Source of the DNA: Acidithiobacillus ferrianus | GTDB taxonomy: Bacteria; Pseudomonadota; Gammaproteobacteria; Acidithiobacillales; Acidithiobacillaceae | DNA length: 64,000 nt | Direction of reading: 5' to 3' | Assembly (NCBI RefSeq): GCF_010378095.1 | Contig: NZ_WNJL01000030.1 | Location: 238,501-302,500, forward strand | Shown here: positions 43,888 through 54,586 of the stretch, piece after piece | Numbering within the stretch: the first letter of the stretch is position 1 | How the letters are laid out: every line of letters begins with the position of its first letter | The notes under the pieces: model-generated | The model's input: the letters and a program-made list of their open reading frames with translations, nothing else | The model's database searches: none | Told to the model about the DNA's origin: nothing | Translations under genes and position numbers: made by a program

Positions 43888-44832
43888 ATGTTGAAAGAAG
43901 GGATAAGCTCTGGTGGTGTTGGTGATGCTTCCGGGCGGCGGATGCGGTGGTCGCTGTTGCGTGATCTGTGGGTGTTGGCCAAGGCCCGGGTGGTTTCATT
44001 GCTGGTGTTTACGGCTGCGGTGGGGGAGATTCTTGCTCCCGACGCGCTGGTGCACTGGGAGTCTGCGGTGGCGGGGTTGTTGGGGATTGCGCTGGCGGGA
44101 GGGGCGGGCGGGGTTTTGAATCAGATCGTCGAGCCTGTTTTGGACCAGCACATGCGCCGCACTCTTCACCGGCCGCTGGCCGAGGGCCGCATCAGTCGTG
44201 GTGGCGCCATTGTGTATGCGGGTGTTCTGATGCTGGCGGCCATGGTGATTCTGGCCTGGGGCACGAATCCGCTGACCTTGGGGCTGACGCTGGTTGGCAC
44301 GGTTGGCTACGGGGTGGTGTACACGCTGTATCTCAAGCCCAGCACGCCCTGGAACATTGTCTGGGGGGGTCTTGCGGGGGCCTTGCCGCCGTTGATTGGG
44401 TGGACTGCGATCACCGGGAGTGTGTCTGCTCTTCCACTGGTGTTGGTTTTGCTGATTTTTGTCTGGACGCCGGCGCACTTTTGGCCGTTGGCCATTTGTT
44501 GCCGGGAAGACTACGCTCAGGCCTGTATTCCCATGTTGCCGGTCACCCACGGGGTGGATCGCACCCGCCAGGAAGTGCTGCGCTACGCCGTTCTGACCTG
44601 GCTGGTCAGTCTGGCGCCGGTTTTGCTGACCGGCGACTGGGTGTATGGTGGGATTGCGGGCATTTCCGGGGCCTGGTTTGTCGGCATGGCCTTGCGTCTC
44701 AAAGGGTTGCCGGAAGGCCAGGAGATGGACCGGTATGCCCGGCGGATGTTTGCCTACTCCATTTCCTATCTGTTTCTGTTGTTTACCGCCCTGATTCTGG
44801 GCAAGTTGGTGATGGGTTATGGCTTCTTCTGA
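43888..44832 (+). CDS. ctaB: Protohaem IX farnesyltransferase (haem O synthase)
   Basis: 314 residues from ATG 43888 (GAGG about 8 bp upstream); ATG 43864 inside ctaA is an alternative. UbiA-type prenyltransferase with the prenyl-diphosphate motif in a variant form, NQIVEPVLDQHMRRTLHRPL, and the second Asp-rich loop CCREDYAQACIPMLPV. It makes haem O from protohaem, the substrate of CtaA. The 3' end overlaps the next gene by 14 bp. Confidence 0.94.
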   Translation: MLKEGISSGGVGDASGRRMRWSLLRDLWVLAKARVVSLLVFTAAVGEILAPDALVHWESAVAGLLGIALAGGAGGVLNQIVEPVLDQHMRRTLHRPLAEGRISRGGAIVYAGVLMLAAMVILAWGTNPLTLGLTLVGTVGYGVVYTLYLKPSTPWNIVWGGLAGALPPLIGWTAITGSVSALPLVLVLLIFVWTPAHFWPLAICCREDYAQACIPMLPVTHGVDRTRQEVLRYAVLTWLVSLAPVLLTGDWVYGGIAGISGAWFVGMALRLKGLPEGQEMDRYARRMFAYSISYLFLLFTALILGKLVMGYGFF

Positions 44833-46078
44833 GAGCGCGGAGGCCACCAGGGCCCCCGATCGTGGCAATGGTTCATCCATGAGTCCGCTCGAGCGGCGGG
44901 CGGTCAGTGGCCTCAGTTTTATCTACGTGGCGCGGATGCTTGGTCTTTTCATGCTGATGCCGGTGCTGGCGTTGGAGAATGACCAGCTTCGCTACAGCAC
45001 GCCCCTGCTGCTGGGTCTTGCCGTTGGCATTTACGGACTGGCCCAGGCGCTGCTGCAGTTTCCCTTCGGTGTCGCGTCGGACCGTTTCGGGCGCAAGCGG
45101 GTGCTGGTTTTTGGTCTGCTGATCTTTGTGCTGGGGTCCCTGTTGGGAGCCGTCAGCCACAACATCTGGGGTGTTATTCTCGCGCGGCTGCTGCAGGGCG
45201 GTGGTGCTGTGTCCTCGGTACTGCTGGCCACCGCTGGCGATCTCACCGGGGAACGGCATCGCACCAAGGCCATGGCGGCCATCGGCGGCAGCATTGCCAT
45301 TGCCTACGTCCTGGGGGTTGCCTTGGGTCCGGTTTTCTATGGTTTCTCGGGTTTGACCGGTGTGTTTCTGGCGGCGGCGGGTCTGGGCATCCTGGCGCTG
45401 CTGCCGTTGTGGAAGCTCATTCCCCCGATCCCCCGCAACGCGCAGACCCGCATGGGCAGCTGGCGTGACGCCCTGCGGATTTTCGGGTACCCGCCGGTGC
45501 TGACCGCCAGTGTGGGCATTTTCATTTTGCAGATGGTGTTGGGGGCGAGCTTTGTGGTGCTTTCGCCGGAGCTGGTCAAGGCCATGCATCTTCCGGATGC
45601 GGCTGTTTGGGAGGTTTATCTGCCGGTGATGCTGCTTTCGGTGGCGGCCATGGTTTACCCGGTGATGTATGCGGAGAAGCACAAGCGGCACGGCCGGATG
45701 CTGGCCTTGAGTGGTCTGGCGATTGCTGGGGGGGCGCTGATCATGGGGATGCTCTCCGGGCGGTTTTGGCCGGTGGCGGTTGGCGCGGTGATTTTTTTTA
45801 CCGGCTACAATATGGCTTCCGCCATTTTGCCGTCGATGATGAGTCGCAGCACCACGCCGGAGCAGCGTGGTGCGGCCAGTGGAGTGTACTCGCTGATGCA
45901 GTTCATCGGGATTTTTGTGGGTGGTGTGGTAGGGGGTTGGGGGTTGGGGATAGCGGGAGAACGCGGTGTGTTTTATCTCCTCGCCGCCGTCGGTCTCCTG
46001 CTCGCCCTGCACAGCTGGAGCGGAAAACGCATGACCCCCCTGCTGGAACCAGAGGCCCGGGATAACCAGCGGGGATGA
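44819..46078 (+). CDS. ctaT: MFS transporter of the cta operon
   Basis: 419 residues, 12 hydrophobic helices. The MFS A-loop is present as GVASDRFGRKRVLVFG (about residues 75-90). It overlaps ctaB by 14 bp, so it is translated from the same message. In Acidithiobacillus ferrooxidans the gene at this position is called ctaT; the substrate is not known, and copper or a haem-biosynthesis-related role is only suggested by the operon. Confidence 0.85.
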   Translation: MASSESAEATRAPDRGNGSSMSPLERRAVSGLSFIYVARMLGLFMLMPVLALENDQLRYSTPLLLGLAVGIYGLAQALLQFPFGVASDRFGRKRVLVFGLLIFVLGSLLGAVSHNIWGVILARLLQGGGAVSSVLLATAGDLTGERHRTKAMAAIGGSIAIAYVLGVALGPVFYGFSGLTGVFLAAAGLGILALLPLWKLIPPIPRNAQTRMGSWRDALRIFGYPPVLTASVGIFILQMVLGASFVVLSPELVKAMHLPDAAVWEVYLPVMLLSVAAMVYPVMYAEKHKRHGRMLALSGLAIAGGALIMGMLSGRFWPVAVGAVIFFTGYNMASAILPSMMSRSTTPEQRGAASGVYSLMQFIGIFVGGVVGGWGLGIAGERGVFYLLAAVGLLLALHSWSGKRMTPLLEPEARDNQRG

Positions 46079-46135
46079 TTCTCGCAAAAACCCAGACATA
46101 CGGATGATGCGGTGTGTTTCCTGTGTGTGAAGTTT

Positions 46136-46966
46136 TTACCCGCCGACCAAGAGAGCCAGCACGCCAAAAGCGATGCAGTAGATACCGAAGGGCCGTAGTG
46201 CCTTGACTTCGTGCTGGTGGAAATAGTGCATCAGGAACCAGACGGAAGTCCAGGCGCAGAGTCCCGACAGCAGGCCGCCCAGAAATATGGTGCCTAGCAA
46301 TCCGGACGGCAATTGGGTGTGAAAGAGCTTGGGTACTTCCAGTAGTCCCGCCGCCGCAATAATGGGCGTGGCGAGCAAAAAGGAGAACTTTGCGGAGTTT
46401 TCATAATCCAGCCCTACGCCGATACCAGCCACCAGGGTCGCGCCGGAGCGCGAAAAACCGGGAATCAAGGCGAGGGATTGGGCGAATCCTATGCCAATAG
46501 CGCGTGTCCAACTGAGATTCTCCAGTGAATGGCTGGGTTGCCGCGCGCGTAAGCGATCACCCCAAATGAGCATGACGCCGTTCATCATCAGTGCAACCGC
46601 TGCAAAGGTGAAACCGCCGAATAGATCCTTGATTTTGTGGGCAAGGGCAAGGCCCAGTAAACCGGCAGGAATGGAAGCGATGAAAAGGATCCATAACAGC
46701 CGCGACTGGGGATTCTCGAGCCCTCCTCGCGCACGTATGAAACCACCCAGCAGCGCGACCCAGTCGCGCCAAAAGAACAAGAGCAGCGCCGCGGCGGTAG
46801 CGAGATGGAGCACGACCACGAAGGGTAAAAACCATTCCGCGTCCCGGTTTATGGGCCAGTGCAGCAGTGCGGGCACCAGGATGATATGCCCAAGACTGGA
46901 GATGGGGAATAATTCTGTCACACCTTGCAGCATGGCCAGGAAGAGCAGGTAAATGTGGTGTGCCAA
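46136..46966 (-). CDS. uppP: Undecaprenyl-diphosphatase
   Basis: 276-residue membrane enzyme (BacA/UppP family) that recycles undecaprenyl diphosphate for cell-wall synthesis and can give bacitracin resistance. Diagnostic motifs are QGVTELFPISSLGH near the N-terminus and PGFSRSGATL in the middle, with eight hydrophobic helices. Convergent with ctaT. No close operon partner; greA is 90 bp upstream on the same strand. Confidence 0.97.
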   Translation of the reverse strand: MAHHIYLLFLAMLQGVTELFPISSLGHIILVPALLHWPINRDAEWFLPFVVVLHLATAAALLLFFWRDWVALLGGFIRARGGLENPQSRLLWILFIASIPAGLLGLALAHKIKDLFGGFTFAAVALMMNGVMLIWGDRLRARQPSHSLENLSWTRAIGIGFAQSLALIPGFSRSGATLVAGIGVGLDYENSAKFSFLLATPIIAAAGLLEVPKLFHTQLPSGLLGTIFLGGLLSGLCAWTSVWFLMHYFHQHEVKALRPFGIYCIAFGVLALLVGG

Positions 46967-47056
46967 GGTTTTTCCTTGTGTGGCTAGACAACACAGTAAA
47001 GGGAATGGATCGTGGGACTCCCGAGACCGGCTTTGAAACAGCGATGAGGGAATACC

Positions 47057-47533
47057 CTATTCATAGCGCACGGCGAGAATGGTGTACTCTCGGGTCCCGC
47101 CGGGGGCGCGCACTTCGATGAGATCACCTTCGTGTTTGCCGATGAGTGCGCGCGCGATGGGGGAACTGATGGATATTTTATTTTCCTTGAGATCGGCCTC
47201 GGCATCGCCCACGATTTGGTAGGTGACCTCGTTGCCTTCCGCATCTTCCAGTTCCACGGTGGCCGCAAAAACAATTTTACCGCCGGTATGCAGGGTTTTG
47301 GGGTCGATGACCTGCGCACGGGCCAGATGATCCTCTATTTCGCGAATACGTCCCTCGATAAAGGCCTGTTGCTCTTTGGCGGCGTCATATTCAGCATTTT
47401 CCGAGAGATCACCTTTGGCGCGCGCCTCGGCGATGGCTTCAATCACGGCGGGTCTGTCCACGGATTTGAGACGATGCAATTCATCGCGCAGGCGCTGGGC
47501 ACCAATAACGGTCATGGGAACTTTGTCAGTCAT
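47057..47533 (-). CDS. greA: Transcription elongation factor GreA
   Basis: 158 residues, the standard GreA length. N-terminal coiled coil with the acidic tip ([19 protein letters not shown]), which enters the RNA polymerase secondary channel to stimulate transcript cleavage; C-terminal FKBP-like domain ([18 protein letters not shown]). It follows carB by only 2 bp on the same strand, so carA-carB-greA form one operon, a common order in proteobacteria. Confidence 0.98.
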   Translation of the reverse strand: MTDKVPMTVIGAQRLRDELHRLKSVDRPAVIEAIAEARAKGDLSENAEYDAAKEQQAFIEGRIREIEDHLARAQVIDPKTLHTGGKIVFAATVELEDAEGNEVTYQIVGDAEADLKENKISISSPIARALIGKHEGDLIEVRAPGGTREYTILAVRYE

Positions 47534-47535
47534 AT

Positions 47536-50500
47536 CTACCTCGTCGTGCTGGTGTTTTTTTGATTCAAGTCCTGGAGCCGGAGCACGCTACGTTCCTCCG
47601 TCATCAATGCTTGAATGGCGGCGGCGCCCGCGATAGCGCCCGCCAGGGTGGTATAGTAGGTCAAGCCCATCTGCAGCGCCGCGCGGCGGATGCTGAAAGA
47701 ATCCCGCACGGACTGGCGTTCGTCCACGGTGTTGATGATGATTTGCACCTTGCCATTCTTGATCGCATCGACGATGTGAGGACGCCCTTCGGTCACCTTG
47801 TTGACCGCGGCGACTTCCAGCCCTTCCCGCTGTAGAAAAGCGGCGGTACCTTTGGTGGCGATCAGCTTGAAACCGAGTTCGGACAGCATGCGTGCCACTG
47901 GACTGAGCCCTTTTTTATCCGCGTCGCGAACGCTGAGGAAGGCGGTGCCGGAGCGCGGGAAGTGTTCACCCGCGCCAATTTGTGCCTTGAGAAAGGCTTC
48001 GCCGAAACTGGCGCCGATGCCCATCACTTCGCCAGTGGACTTCATCTCCGGACCCAACAGCACGTCCACGCCGGGAAATTTGATAAAGGGGAAGACGGCT
48101 TCCTTGACACTGAAATGGGACGGATTGGGAATCTGCGGAATGCCCTGTGCTGCGAGTGACTTTCCGGTCATGCAGCGGGAGGCGATCTTGGCCAGAGGCC
48201 AGCCCGTAGCCTTGGAGACGAACGGCACGGTCCGTGAGGCGCGCGGGTTCACCTCCAGCACATAGATGCGCTCTTCCTGGACGGCGAACTGACAGTTCAT
48301 CAGGCCTACCACGCCGAGCGCCAGGGCCAGCTCCACGGTCTGCCGCCGAAGTTCGTCCTGAATGGCAGGGGACAGGGAGTAGGGCGGCAGACAACAGGCG
48401 GAGTCGCCACTGTGAACACCCGCCTGTTCGATATGCTCCATAATTCCGGCCACGATCACCTGCCGCTCGCCATCGGCAACCGCGTCGATATCCACCTCCA
48501 AGGCGTCATTCAGGAAGCGATCGAGGAGAATGGGCTGGTCATTGGAGATACGCACCGCCTCCACCATGTAGCATTCCAGATCATCTTCTCCGTAAACGAT
48601 ACGCATGGCGCGCCCGCCCAGTACATAAGATGGACGCACCACCAGCGGATATCCTAGTTCGCGGGCCTTGCTCAGGGCCTCCGGGGCACTCCGCGCAATG
48701 GCGTTTTCCGGCTGCCGCAAGTGCAGACGCTGCAGGAGTTGCTGGAAACGTTCACGGTCCTCGGCCAGATCAATGGAATCCGGCGTGGTGCCGATGATGG
48801 GTACACCGGCGGCTTCCAGATCGTTGGCGAGCTTTAGCGGTGTCTGACCACCGAATTGGACGATCACGCCCCGGGGTTTTTCGACCGCGACGATTTCGAG
48901 AACATCTTCCAGGGTGAGCGGTTCAAAATAGAGACGATCCGAGGTGTCATAGTCGGTGGACACGGTCTCCGGATTGCAGTTGACCATGATGGTTTCAAAA
49001 CCATCTTCGCGCAGGGCCATGGCCGCGTGCACGCAACAATAGTCAAATTCGATGCCCTGCCCGATCCGGTTGGGACCACCGCCGAGAATCATGATCTTGG
49101 GTTTATCACTGGGCTCCGCTTCGCACTCCATTTCATACGTGGAATAGAGGTAGGGCGTGAGCGAGCGGAACTCGGCGGCACAAGTGTCCACCCGTTTGTA
49201 GACCGGGCGAATACCCAGCTTTTGGCGATGTTCCCGCAGGAACTGCTCGCGGCACCCCAGCAACCGGGCAAGACGACGATCCGAGAAACCCATGCCTTTG
49301 AGTGCGTGGAGCCGGGCGCTGTCGAGTGTCGCCAGCGGGAGGCCGCGCAGCCCCTCCTCCGTTTGGACGATTTCGAAAATTTGCTCCAGGAACCAGGGGT
49401 CGATGCGGGTGATTCGTTGCAGACTGTTCTGGTCCCAGCCGCGCCGTATGGCATCTGCCAAATACCAGAGGCGATCGGAACCGGGAACCCTCAACTCCTG
49501 TTCCAGCTTGCGCAGGGTGTCCGGATCGTTGCCGATGAGTTTCTCATCCAGGCCGTCCACACCTGTCTCCAGACCGCGCAACGCCTTTTGCAGCGATTCC
49601 TGAAAGCTGCGGCCAATGGCCATCACCTCCCCCACCGACTTCATCTGGGTGGTCAGATGGGCGTCGGCCTCCGGGAATTTCTCGAAGGCGAAACGGGGGA
49701 TTTTGGTGACCACATAGTCGATGGTCGGTTCGAAACTCGCCGGTGTCGCCTGGGTGATGTCATTGCGCAGTTCATCCAAGGTATAACCCAGCGCGAGTTT
49801 GGCGGCGATTTTGGCAATAGGAAAACCCGTAGCCTTGGAAGCCAGCGCCGAGGAGCGCGATACCCGTGGATTCATCTCGATGACGATCAGTCGCCCATCT
49901 TCGGGATTGACAGCGAACTGCACATTGGAGCCGCCGGTATCCACCCCGATACGGCGCAGGACGGCGATGGAGGCGTCGCGCATGCGTTGGTATTCACGAT
50001 CGGTGAGGGTCTGGGCAGGGGCCACGGTGATGGAGTCCCCGGTGTGGATGCCCATGGGATCGAAATTTTCGATGGAGCAGACGATGATGCAGTTATCGGC
50101 CCGGTCGCGGACCACTTCCATCTCGAACTCCTTCCAGCCGATGATGGATTCTTCGATGAGGATCTCGTGCGTAGGACTGGCGTCCAGGCCGCGAGAGGCA
50201 ATGTCCTCAAATTCTTCACGATTATAGGCAATGCCGCCGCCGGTGCCGCCCAGCGTGAAGGAGGGCCGGATGATGACCGGGAAGCCGATATCTTCCGCGA
50301 TCTGACGCGCGCCTTCCATGTCGTGACCAAAAGCGGAGCGCGCCACTTCCAGGCCGATCTCCTCCATGGCTTTTTTGAACAGGCCGCGATCTTCGGCTTC
50401 CCGGATGGCCTTTACGGAGGCACCGATCAGTCTGACACCATATTGCTCCAGTATCCCTTCCCGGTGCAGATCCAGGGCGCAGTTCAACGCGGTTTGGCCG

Positions 50501-50772
50501 CCCATGGTGGGGAGGATCGCGTCGGGACGCTCCATGGCGATGATACGCGCGACCGTTTGCCACTCGACAGGCTCGACATAGGTGGCATCCGCCATCTGCG
50601 CATCGGTCATGATCGTGGCCGGATTGGAGTTGACCAGAATGACACGGCAACCCTCTTCCCGCAGGGCCTTGCAGGCCTGCACGCCAGAGTAATCGAATTC
50701 GCAGGCCTGGCCGATGATGATGGGCCCGGCGCCGATGAGGAGGACGCTTTTGATCTCCTGATGTTTAGGCAT
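47536..50772 (-). CDS. carB: Carbamoyl-phosphate synthase large chain
   Basis: 1078 residues from ATG 50772 ([14 protein letters not shown]), which overlaps the carA stop by 8 bp; a longer frame to 50802 is not needed. Two homologous synthetase halves: [18 protein letters not shown] near the N-terminus and [18 protein letters not shown] near residue 555, each an ATP-grasp unit, and a C-terminal MGS-like allosteric domain. It makes carbamoyl phosphate for arginine and pyrimidine synthesis with ammonia from CarA. Confidence 0.99.
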   Translation of the reverse strand: MPKHQEIKSVLLIGAGPIIIGQACEFDYSGVQACKALREEGCRVILVNSNPATIMTDAQMADATYVEPVEWQTVARIIAMERPDAILPTMGGQTALNCALDLHREGILEQYGVRLIGASVKAIREAEDRGLFKKAMEEIGLEVARSAFGHDMEGARQIAEDIGFPVIIRPSFTLGGTGGGIAYNREEFEDIASRGLDASPTHEILIEESIIGWKEFEMEVVRDRADNCIIVCSIENFDPMGIHTGDSITVAPAQTLTDREYQRMRDASIAVLRRIGVDTGGSNVQFAVNPEDGRLIVIEMNPRVSRSSALASKATGFPIAKIAAKLALGYTLDELRNDITQATPASFEPTIDYVVTKIPRFAFEKFPEADAHLTTQMKSVGEVMAIGRSFQESLQKALRGLETGVDGLDEKLIGNDPDTLRKLEQELRVPGSDRLWYLADAIRRGWDQNSLQRITRIDPWFLEQIFEIVQTEEGLRGLPLATLDSARLHALKGMGFSDRRLARLLGCREQFLREHRQKLGIRPVYKRVDTCAAEFRSLTPYLYSTYEMECEAEPSDKPKIMILGGGPNRIGQGIEFDYCCVHAAMALREDGFETIMVNCNPETVSTDYDTSDRLYFEPLTLEDVLEIVAVEKPRGVIVQFGGQTPLKLANDLEAAGVPIIGTTPDSIDLAEDRERFQQLLQRLHLRQPENAIARSAPEALSKARELGYPLVVRPSYVLGGRAMRIVYGEDDLECYMVEAVRISNDQPILLDRFLNDALEVDIDAVADGERQVIVAGIMEHIEQAGVHSGDSACCLPPYSLSPAIQDELRRQTVELALALGVVGLMNCQFAVQEERIYVLEVNPRASRTVPFVSKATGWPLAKIASRCMTGKSLAAQGIPQIPNPSHFSVKEAVFPFIKFPGVDVLLGPEMKSTGEVMGIGASFGEAFLKAQIGAGEHFPRSGTAFLSVRDADKKGLSPVARMLSELGFKLIATKGTAAFLQREGLEVAAVNKVTEGRPHIVDAIKNGKVQIIINTVDERQSVRDSFSIRRAALQMGLTYYTTLAGAIAGAAAIQALMTEERSVLRLQDLNQKNTSTTR

Positions 50773-51910
50773 GCCGGCGCTCTCTGTGCCGATGCATGGC
50801 ATGCGTGAAGTCGTCGAAAATCACGCCGGCATCATGGGGGCCGGGTCCGGCTTCGGGATGCCCCTGAAAGGAAAAGACTGGCAGATCGCGATGCGCCATG
50901 CCTTGCAAGCTCCCGTCAAACAAAGAGATATGTGTTGTGGTCAGGCAAGCCGGCAGGGTGTCCACATCCACCGCAAAACCGTGATTCTGGCTAGTGATCA
51001 GTACCCGGCCGCTACGCAGGTCTTTGACCGGATGGTTGGCGCCGTGGTGCCCAAACTTCATTTTGATCGTTTTGGCGCCCAGGGCCAATCCGAGTAATTG
51101 ATGTCCGAGACAGAGCCCGAAAATGGGTATGTCCGCTGCAATGATTTGCCGCATGGCCTCCTGAGCGTAGTCGAGCACGGCGGGATCGCCAGGGCCGTTG
51201 GAGAAGAGTACGCCGTCTGGCCGCAGGTCAGCGACTTCGGCGGCTGTGGTGCGAGGCGGAACGACCGTGACCCGGCAGGCGCGATCGGTCAGCAGCCGCA
51301 GGATGTTTCGTTTGCTGCCAAAATCATAAACCACGACATGACGCAGGGCTGCCTGGACGGTGGCTTGCGCGCGATAACCCTGATCCGGGGCGCCGCTGGC
51401 GAGATCCCAGGTGTATGCCTCCCGGCAAACCACATCTTGTACCAGGTCGCGACCGGGAAGATCCGGGCAGGCGCGCGCCGCGCTTAGTGCCGTGTCGTCG
51501 CTGATCTCAGCTCCGGTGAGGACGGCGGCATTTTGAGCGCCGCTATCCCGCAGCCGGCGCGTCAGGGCGCGGGTATCAATTCCGGCGATACCGGGAATCT
51601 GATGTGTTTGCAAGAAGGTGGGCAAGTCTTGCGTGCTGCGCCAACTGCTGGGCGTGCGCGGCAGATTGCGCACGACCAAGGCAGAGCAAAATATTTTCGC
51701 GCCTTCCATATCTTCCGCGTTGACGCCGGTGTTGCCGATATGTGGATAAGTCAACGTCACAATCTGCCCTCGATAGGAAGGGTCAGAAAGAATCTCCTGG
51801 TAACCGCTCATGGCCGTGTTGAAACAAATCTCACCCACGGCCAATCCTGCGGCGCCAAAGCCTTTACCGCGAAAAATGCTGCCGTCTGCTAATGCCAGAA
51901 CCGCCTGCAC
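50765..51910 (-). CDS. carA: Carbamoyl-phosphate synthase small chain (glutaminase)
   Basis: 381 residues. The N-terminal domain binds CarB; the C-terminal class I glutamine amidotransferase domain has the catalytic cysteine in [15 protein letters not shown] and the His/Glu pair in [15 protein letters not shown]. It supplies ammonia to CarB. AGGTGAGG lies before ATG 51910. A hairpin followed by a T8 run lies 28 nt upstream in the leader (see attenuator entry). Confidence 0.98.
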   Translation of the reverse strand: MQAVLALADGSIFRGKGFGAAGLAVGEICFNTAMSGYQEILSDPSYRGQIVTLTYPHIGNTGVNAEDMEGAKIFCSALVVRNLPRTPSSWRSTQDLPTFLQTHQIPGIAGIDTRALTRRLRDSGAQNAAVLTGAEISDDTALSAARACPDLPGRDLVQDVVCREAYTWDLASGAPDQGYRAQATVQAALRHVVVYDFGSKRNILRLLTDRACRVTVVPPRTTAAEVADLRPDGVLFSNGPGDPAVLDYAQEAMRQIIAADIPIFGLCLGHQLLGLALGAKTIKMKFGHHGANHPVKDLRSGRVLITSQNHGFAVDVDTLPACLTTTHISLFDGSLQGMAHRDLPVFSFQGHPEAGPGPHDAGVIFDDFTHAMHRHRERRHA

Positions 51911-51938
51911 ACCTCACCTCGCCAACCAAAGAGGATGC

Positions 51939-51964
51939 AAAAAAAAGGGAGGGGGTCCCCTCCC
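51939..51964 (-). terminator. Intrinsic terminator in the carA leader (possible attenuator)
   Basis: Read on the minus strand: GGGAGGG, a 4-nt loop, CCCTCCC, then eight T's. It lies between the predicted carA promoter and the carA start, with no minus-strand gene upstream that would need terminating. A pyrimidine-sensitive attenuator is the natural reading, but the mechanism is inferred. Confidence 0.6.
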
Positions 51965-51979
51965 GCGTAGATATCATCT

Positions 51980-52009
51980 ATTCTAGGGGCCGGAAGGGGG
52001 AGTGGTCAA
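51980..52009 (-). promoter_or_regulatory. Sigma70-type promoter of carAB-greA
   Basis: On the minus strand TTGACC (52009-52004) and TAGAAT (51985-51980) are separated by 18 bp. Predicted start near 51973, about 9 nt before the terminator-like hairpin. Confidence 0.55.
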
Positions 52010-52193
52010 CGCATGATCAAGCGATTGCGCAATGAACGGGATGCTTGGCGGCGCGTGTGCGATGTGCTGCCTGTGTCCTGAGCGCGTGTTTGCGTTATCC
52101 GGTGGCCGCATGTCGATCACCCTTGGACTTATTTTGTGGCAATGGTAGCTAAAAATGAATATTTCATTTCGGAGCCGAGTGAAGGAGTCTCTT

Positions 52194-52772
52194 ATGTGCG
52201 GGATGCGATGGTCAGTATGGGTCGTCGGAGGGGTATGGGTATTGACTGGCTGCGCTACCAACAATGGTATGGCACCGCAGACTCAAGGCATGGTAAGCCG
52301 GTACCCGGCGCTCGCTTCCGCCCCGACTCCGTCGTTACCCGAACGTAGAGCGCCCGTTGCCGGGTCACAGGTTTCGCCTTCAGCCGCGCCGGGCGCTCCG
52401 TCAGCGGCGCAGAATCCCAGCGGCGCCAAAACGTCGTTTTTCGGTGAATGGCAGGCGGACATGACTAAGGCACGTCAGGGCAGCGCCCGGTGCGCGGCCA
52501 TGTCGTCCACTGCCCAGCCAAACTGCTGGCGGGGGGTTTCGATCTGGGCGCGGAAGCGGGCGGATCGTTATCAGGCCCTCAGTACTCAGGCCACGGGTGT
52601 ACGGGCTCAGCGGATGCGGTCAGCCGCGAAGTTTTTTGGGGTGACCAGCGAATGGGCTAGCGCTTGCGGCGCCTTGACCGCGCAGCAATGCGCGGAATCC
52701 CCGCTGATTGGCAAGATGCAGGAGTGGAAAGCGTCCGTGGATACTCCGGGGGCTGCGGCACCCACGCCATAG
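52194..52772 (+). CDS. Lipoprotein of unknown function
   Basis: 192 residues from ATG 52194 (AAGGAG at 52182-52187; the upstream ATG 52155 lacks a site). Signal ends in the lipobox LTGC (cysteine at about residue 20). A Pro/Ala/Ser-rich linker (about 35-80) leads to a small domain with four cysteines (SARCAAM, PNCWRG, SACGAL, QQCAES) that could form two disulfides in the periplasm. Unrecognised family. Last host gene before the integrated element. Confidence 0.65.
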   Translation: MCGMRWSVWVVGGVWVLTGCATNNGMAPQTQGMVSRYPALASAPTPSLPERRAPVAGSQVSPSAAPGAPSAAQNPSGAKTSFFGEWQADMTKARQGSARCAAMSSTAQPNCWRGVSIWARKRADRYQALSTQATGVRAQRMRSAAKFFGVTSEWASACGALTAQQCAESPLIGKMQEWKASVDTPGAAAPTP

Positions 52773-52951
52773 GAGCGATCTGGGGAACCATTTCAGCGCA
52801 GAAATGGCCTGGCGTGGGAGAAGTGGAGCATTCCCAGGGCACGCACCCCTTGATCGAGACACCCGCTTTTCACTAGTCTTTGGCCGGATGGGATTCGGCA
52901 GGAGTGGGACGGAAAAAGACTCGAAAAACCACCTTACGTCTTAATTTAAAA
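52773..52951. other. Host DNA flanking the element
   Basis: No gene supported between the lipoprotein and the left attachment repeat. Confidence 0.3.
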
Positions 52952-53007
52952 TTTAATTGGTCGGGGCGATAGGATTCGAACCTACGACATCCTGCTCCCA
53001 AAGCAGG
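52952..53007. repeat. Left attachment repeat (displaced 3' half of tRNA-Pro)
   Basis: Direct repeat of 63862-63917. Covers, on the minus strand, the anticodon stem, variable region, T arm, acceptor 3' strand and CCA of tRNA-Pro. It differs from the right copy at two positions that pair with each other in the T stem (T-A here, G-C at the right), so both copies keep a paired stem. The 5' half of the tRNA is missing. Confidence 0.85.
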
Positions 53008-53121
53008 AAATATGCGGTTTTATGGGGTCCGATGCTGTTTTTCTGCAACAATGGTATCTATAAAAAACAGGTACTTGTCGTTTACAGTGGTTCTATGCCG
53101 TCCTATACTGTCTCTGTCCAA

Positions 53122-53145
53122 GTGTAACCGGTAGTGTAACCGGTA
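53122..53145. repeat. Tandem 12-bp repeats near the left end (arm-type sites)
   Basis: Two copies of GTGTAACCGGTA in tandem, 115 bp inside the left att repeat and 28 bp before the integrase ATG. The same 24 bp recur at 63788-63811, 50 bp inside the right repeat. Positions suit arm-type integrase or excisionase binding sites, possibly also autoregulation of int. Confidence 0.65.
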
Positions 53146-53173
53146 AAGCTGAACCGATACTCAGGAGGGCGAC

Positions 53174-54460
53174 ATGGCAAGCAAGCTGCTCAACGCAATA
53201 ACAGTGAGAGACATCAAACCCGATGTGGTGGAACGCATCCACAGAGACGGCAACGGTCTGGAGCTTCGTGTTTACCCGTCCGGCGGTAAAATCTGGCAGC
53301 TTCGGTATCAGTTCGGCACCACAAGACGCATCATGCGCCTGGGCGAATATCCGGCGCTCTCTTTGGCGGGCGCGAGAATCAAAGCAGATGATGCCCACAA
53401 GCTGTTCGATGCCGGTACTGATCCCAAGGTTTACGCAGAAGAGCAGGAACAAGCCAAGATTGAGGCCGAGCGCATCGCCAAGATGGAACAGGCCGCTCGC
53501 AAGACCTTCTCTGATGTGTTTATAGAATGGAACTCTACAAAGCTATCCAAGCGCAAGGATGGGGAAAACCTGCTCCGCGCTATCCGCAAGGACATATTGC
53601 CTACCCTTGGTGAAAAAGAGATAGGCGCTGTTACTCGCGCGGATTTGATGAAGTGTCTCGATTCCGTCACGTCCAGAGGATCGCCGCGCATGGCGAATGT
53701 ACTGCTGAATGCGCTCAAGACCTTTTACGGATGGGCACAGTTGCGGGAGATCGTGAGTGCTGATCCTCTTGGCCCGGTGCGTGCTGCTGATGTGGGTGGG
53801 AAGCTACCGAGTAGAGACCGTGTTCTGTCCGATGCCGAGATCGTGGATATGTTCCGCAAATTGCCGGAGTGCGGGTTATCTCCATTGGTACAGACGGCGC
53901 TACTGATAAGCCTGGCGACTGGGTGCCGAATTGGTGAAATATGCGCGGCAGAGTGGGCACACGTCACAGACACTACATGGGCTATCCCTGCCGAGAACGC
54001 CAAGAACGGCAAAGAGCACAAGATCACCTTGTCCCCATTCGCGCAAGGGCTATTCAGGACGCTACAGACCGTGCGAGAAGGACGGTGGTGTGTACCATCG
54101 CCCAAGAAGATAGGAAGCCACCAGACACGTATGTCCGTAGGAGCGGCTCTGTATGATCGCCAGACGGAAGCAGCACAGCGGCAAGGGCGCACTGCTGCTA
54201 CTGGATCGCTGGTGCTGGATGGTGGGCACTGGACGGCCCATGACCTACGCAGGACTTGTGCCAGTGGGATGCAGGGGCTTGGCGTGATGCCTGCTGTCAT
54301 TGATGCTGTTCTGAATCACAAAGAGAGCAAAGGCGTCACCCAGATTTATCAGCGGTACGACTACGCAAAAGAGATGGCCGATGCCTGGGCGAAGTGGGGA
54401 CGGCACCTGACCAGTCTACGGGCGCAGGCGAAGGGTATCGCATTGGTGGCGGGGGATTGA
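53174..54460 (+). CDS. int: P4-type tyrosine integrase
   Basis: 428 residues. N-terminal DUF4102-like DNA-binding domain (about 1-95: ELRVYPSGGKIWQLRY, RIMRLGEYPALSLAGAR), then a SAM-like core-binding domain and the C-terminal catalytic domain with Arg in TGCRIGEI, HDLRRT and the nucleophile Tyr in IYQRYDY. It recombines the element with the tRNA-Pro gene. AGGAGG precedes the ATG. The adjacent tRNA fragment and arm-type repeats support it as the active integrase. Confidence 0.96.
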   Translation: MASKLLNAITVRDIKPDVVERIHRDGNGLELRVYPSGGKIWQLRYQFGTTRRIMRLGEYPALSLAGARIKADDAHKLFDAGTDPKVYAEEQEQAKIEAERIAKMEQAARKTFSDVFIEWNSTKLSKRKDGENLLRAIRKDILPTLGEKEIGAVTRADLMKCLDSVTSRGSPRMANVLLNALKTFYGWAQLREIVSADPLGPVRAADVGGKLPSRDRVLSDAEIVDMFRKLPECGLSPLVQTALLISLATGCRIGEICAAEWAHVTDTTWAIPAENAKNGKEHKITLSPFAQGLFRTLQTVREGRWCVPSPKKIGSHQTRMSVGAALYDRQTEAAQRQGRTAATGSLVLDGGHWTAHDLRRTCASGMQGLGVMPAVIDAVLNHKESKGVTQIYQRYDYAKEMADAWAKWGRHLTSLRAQAKGIALVAGD

Positions 54461-54491
54461 TGCTTTCACACAGACTATTCTTGCCCGGCTG

Positions 54492-54533
54492 TAGTACCGG
54501 GAATCAATGTTCATGAAGTTCATCATGTTCATC
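54492..54533. repeat. Iteron array A
   Basis: AGTACCGGGAATCA (54492-54505) followed by three 9-bp units at 54507-54533: ATGTTCATG, AAGTTCATC and ATGTTCATC. The same lead-in and unit type occur at 59759-59799 and, inverted, at 60064-60103. It lies in the gap between int and the toxin gene. Confidence 0.6.
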
Positions 54534-54586
54534 GCGGCCATCTTCACGCTTTCCAATGGTCCGGCTATGCCGTATGATATGCCTGT

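Noticed and set aside
44873..46099. 408-codon open frame opposite ctaT
   Set aside because: His/Gln/Arg-rich antisense product of a high-GC membrane gene; no domain.
48856..50808. 650-codon open frame on the plus strand opposite carB
   Set aside because: It is the antisense shadow of carB, a certain gene with full-length conserved motifs; no ribosome site or recognisable domain.
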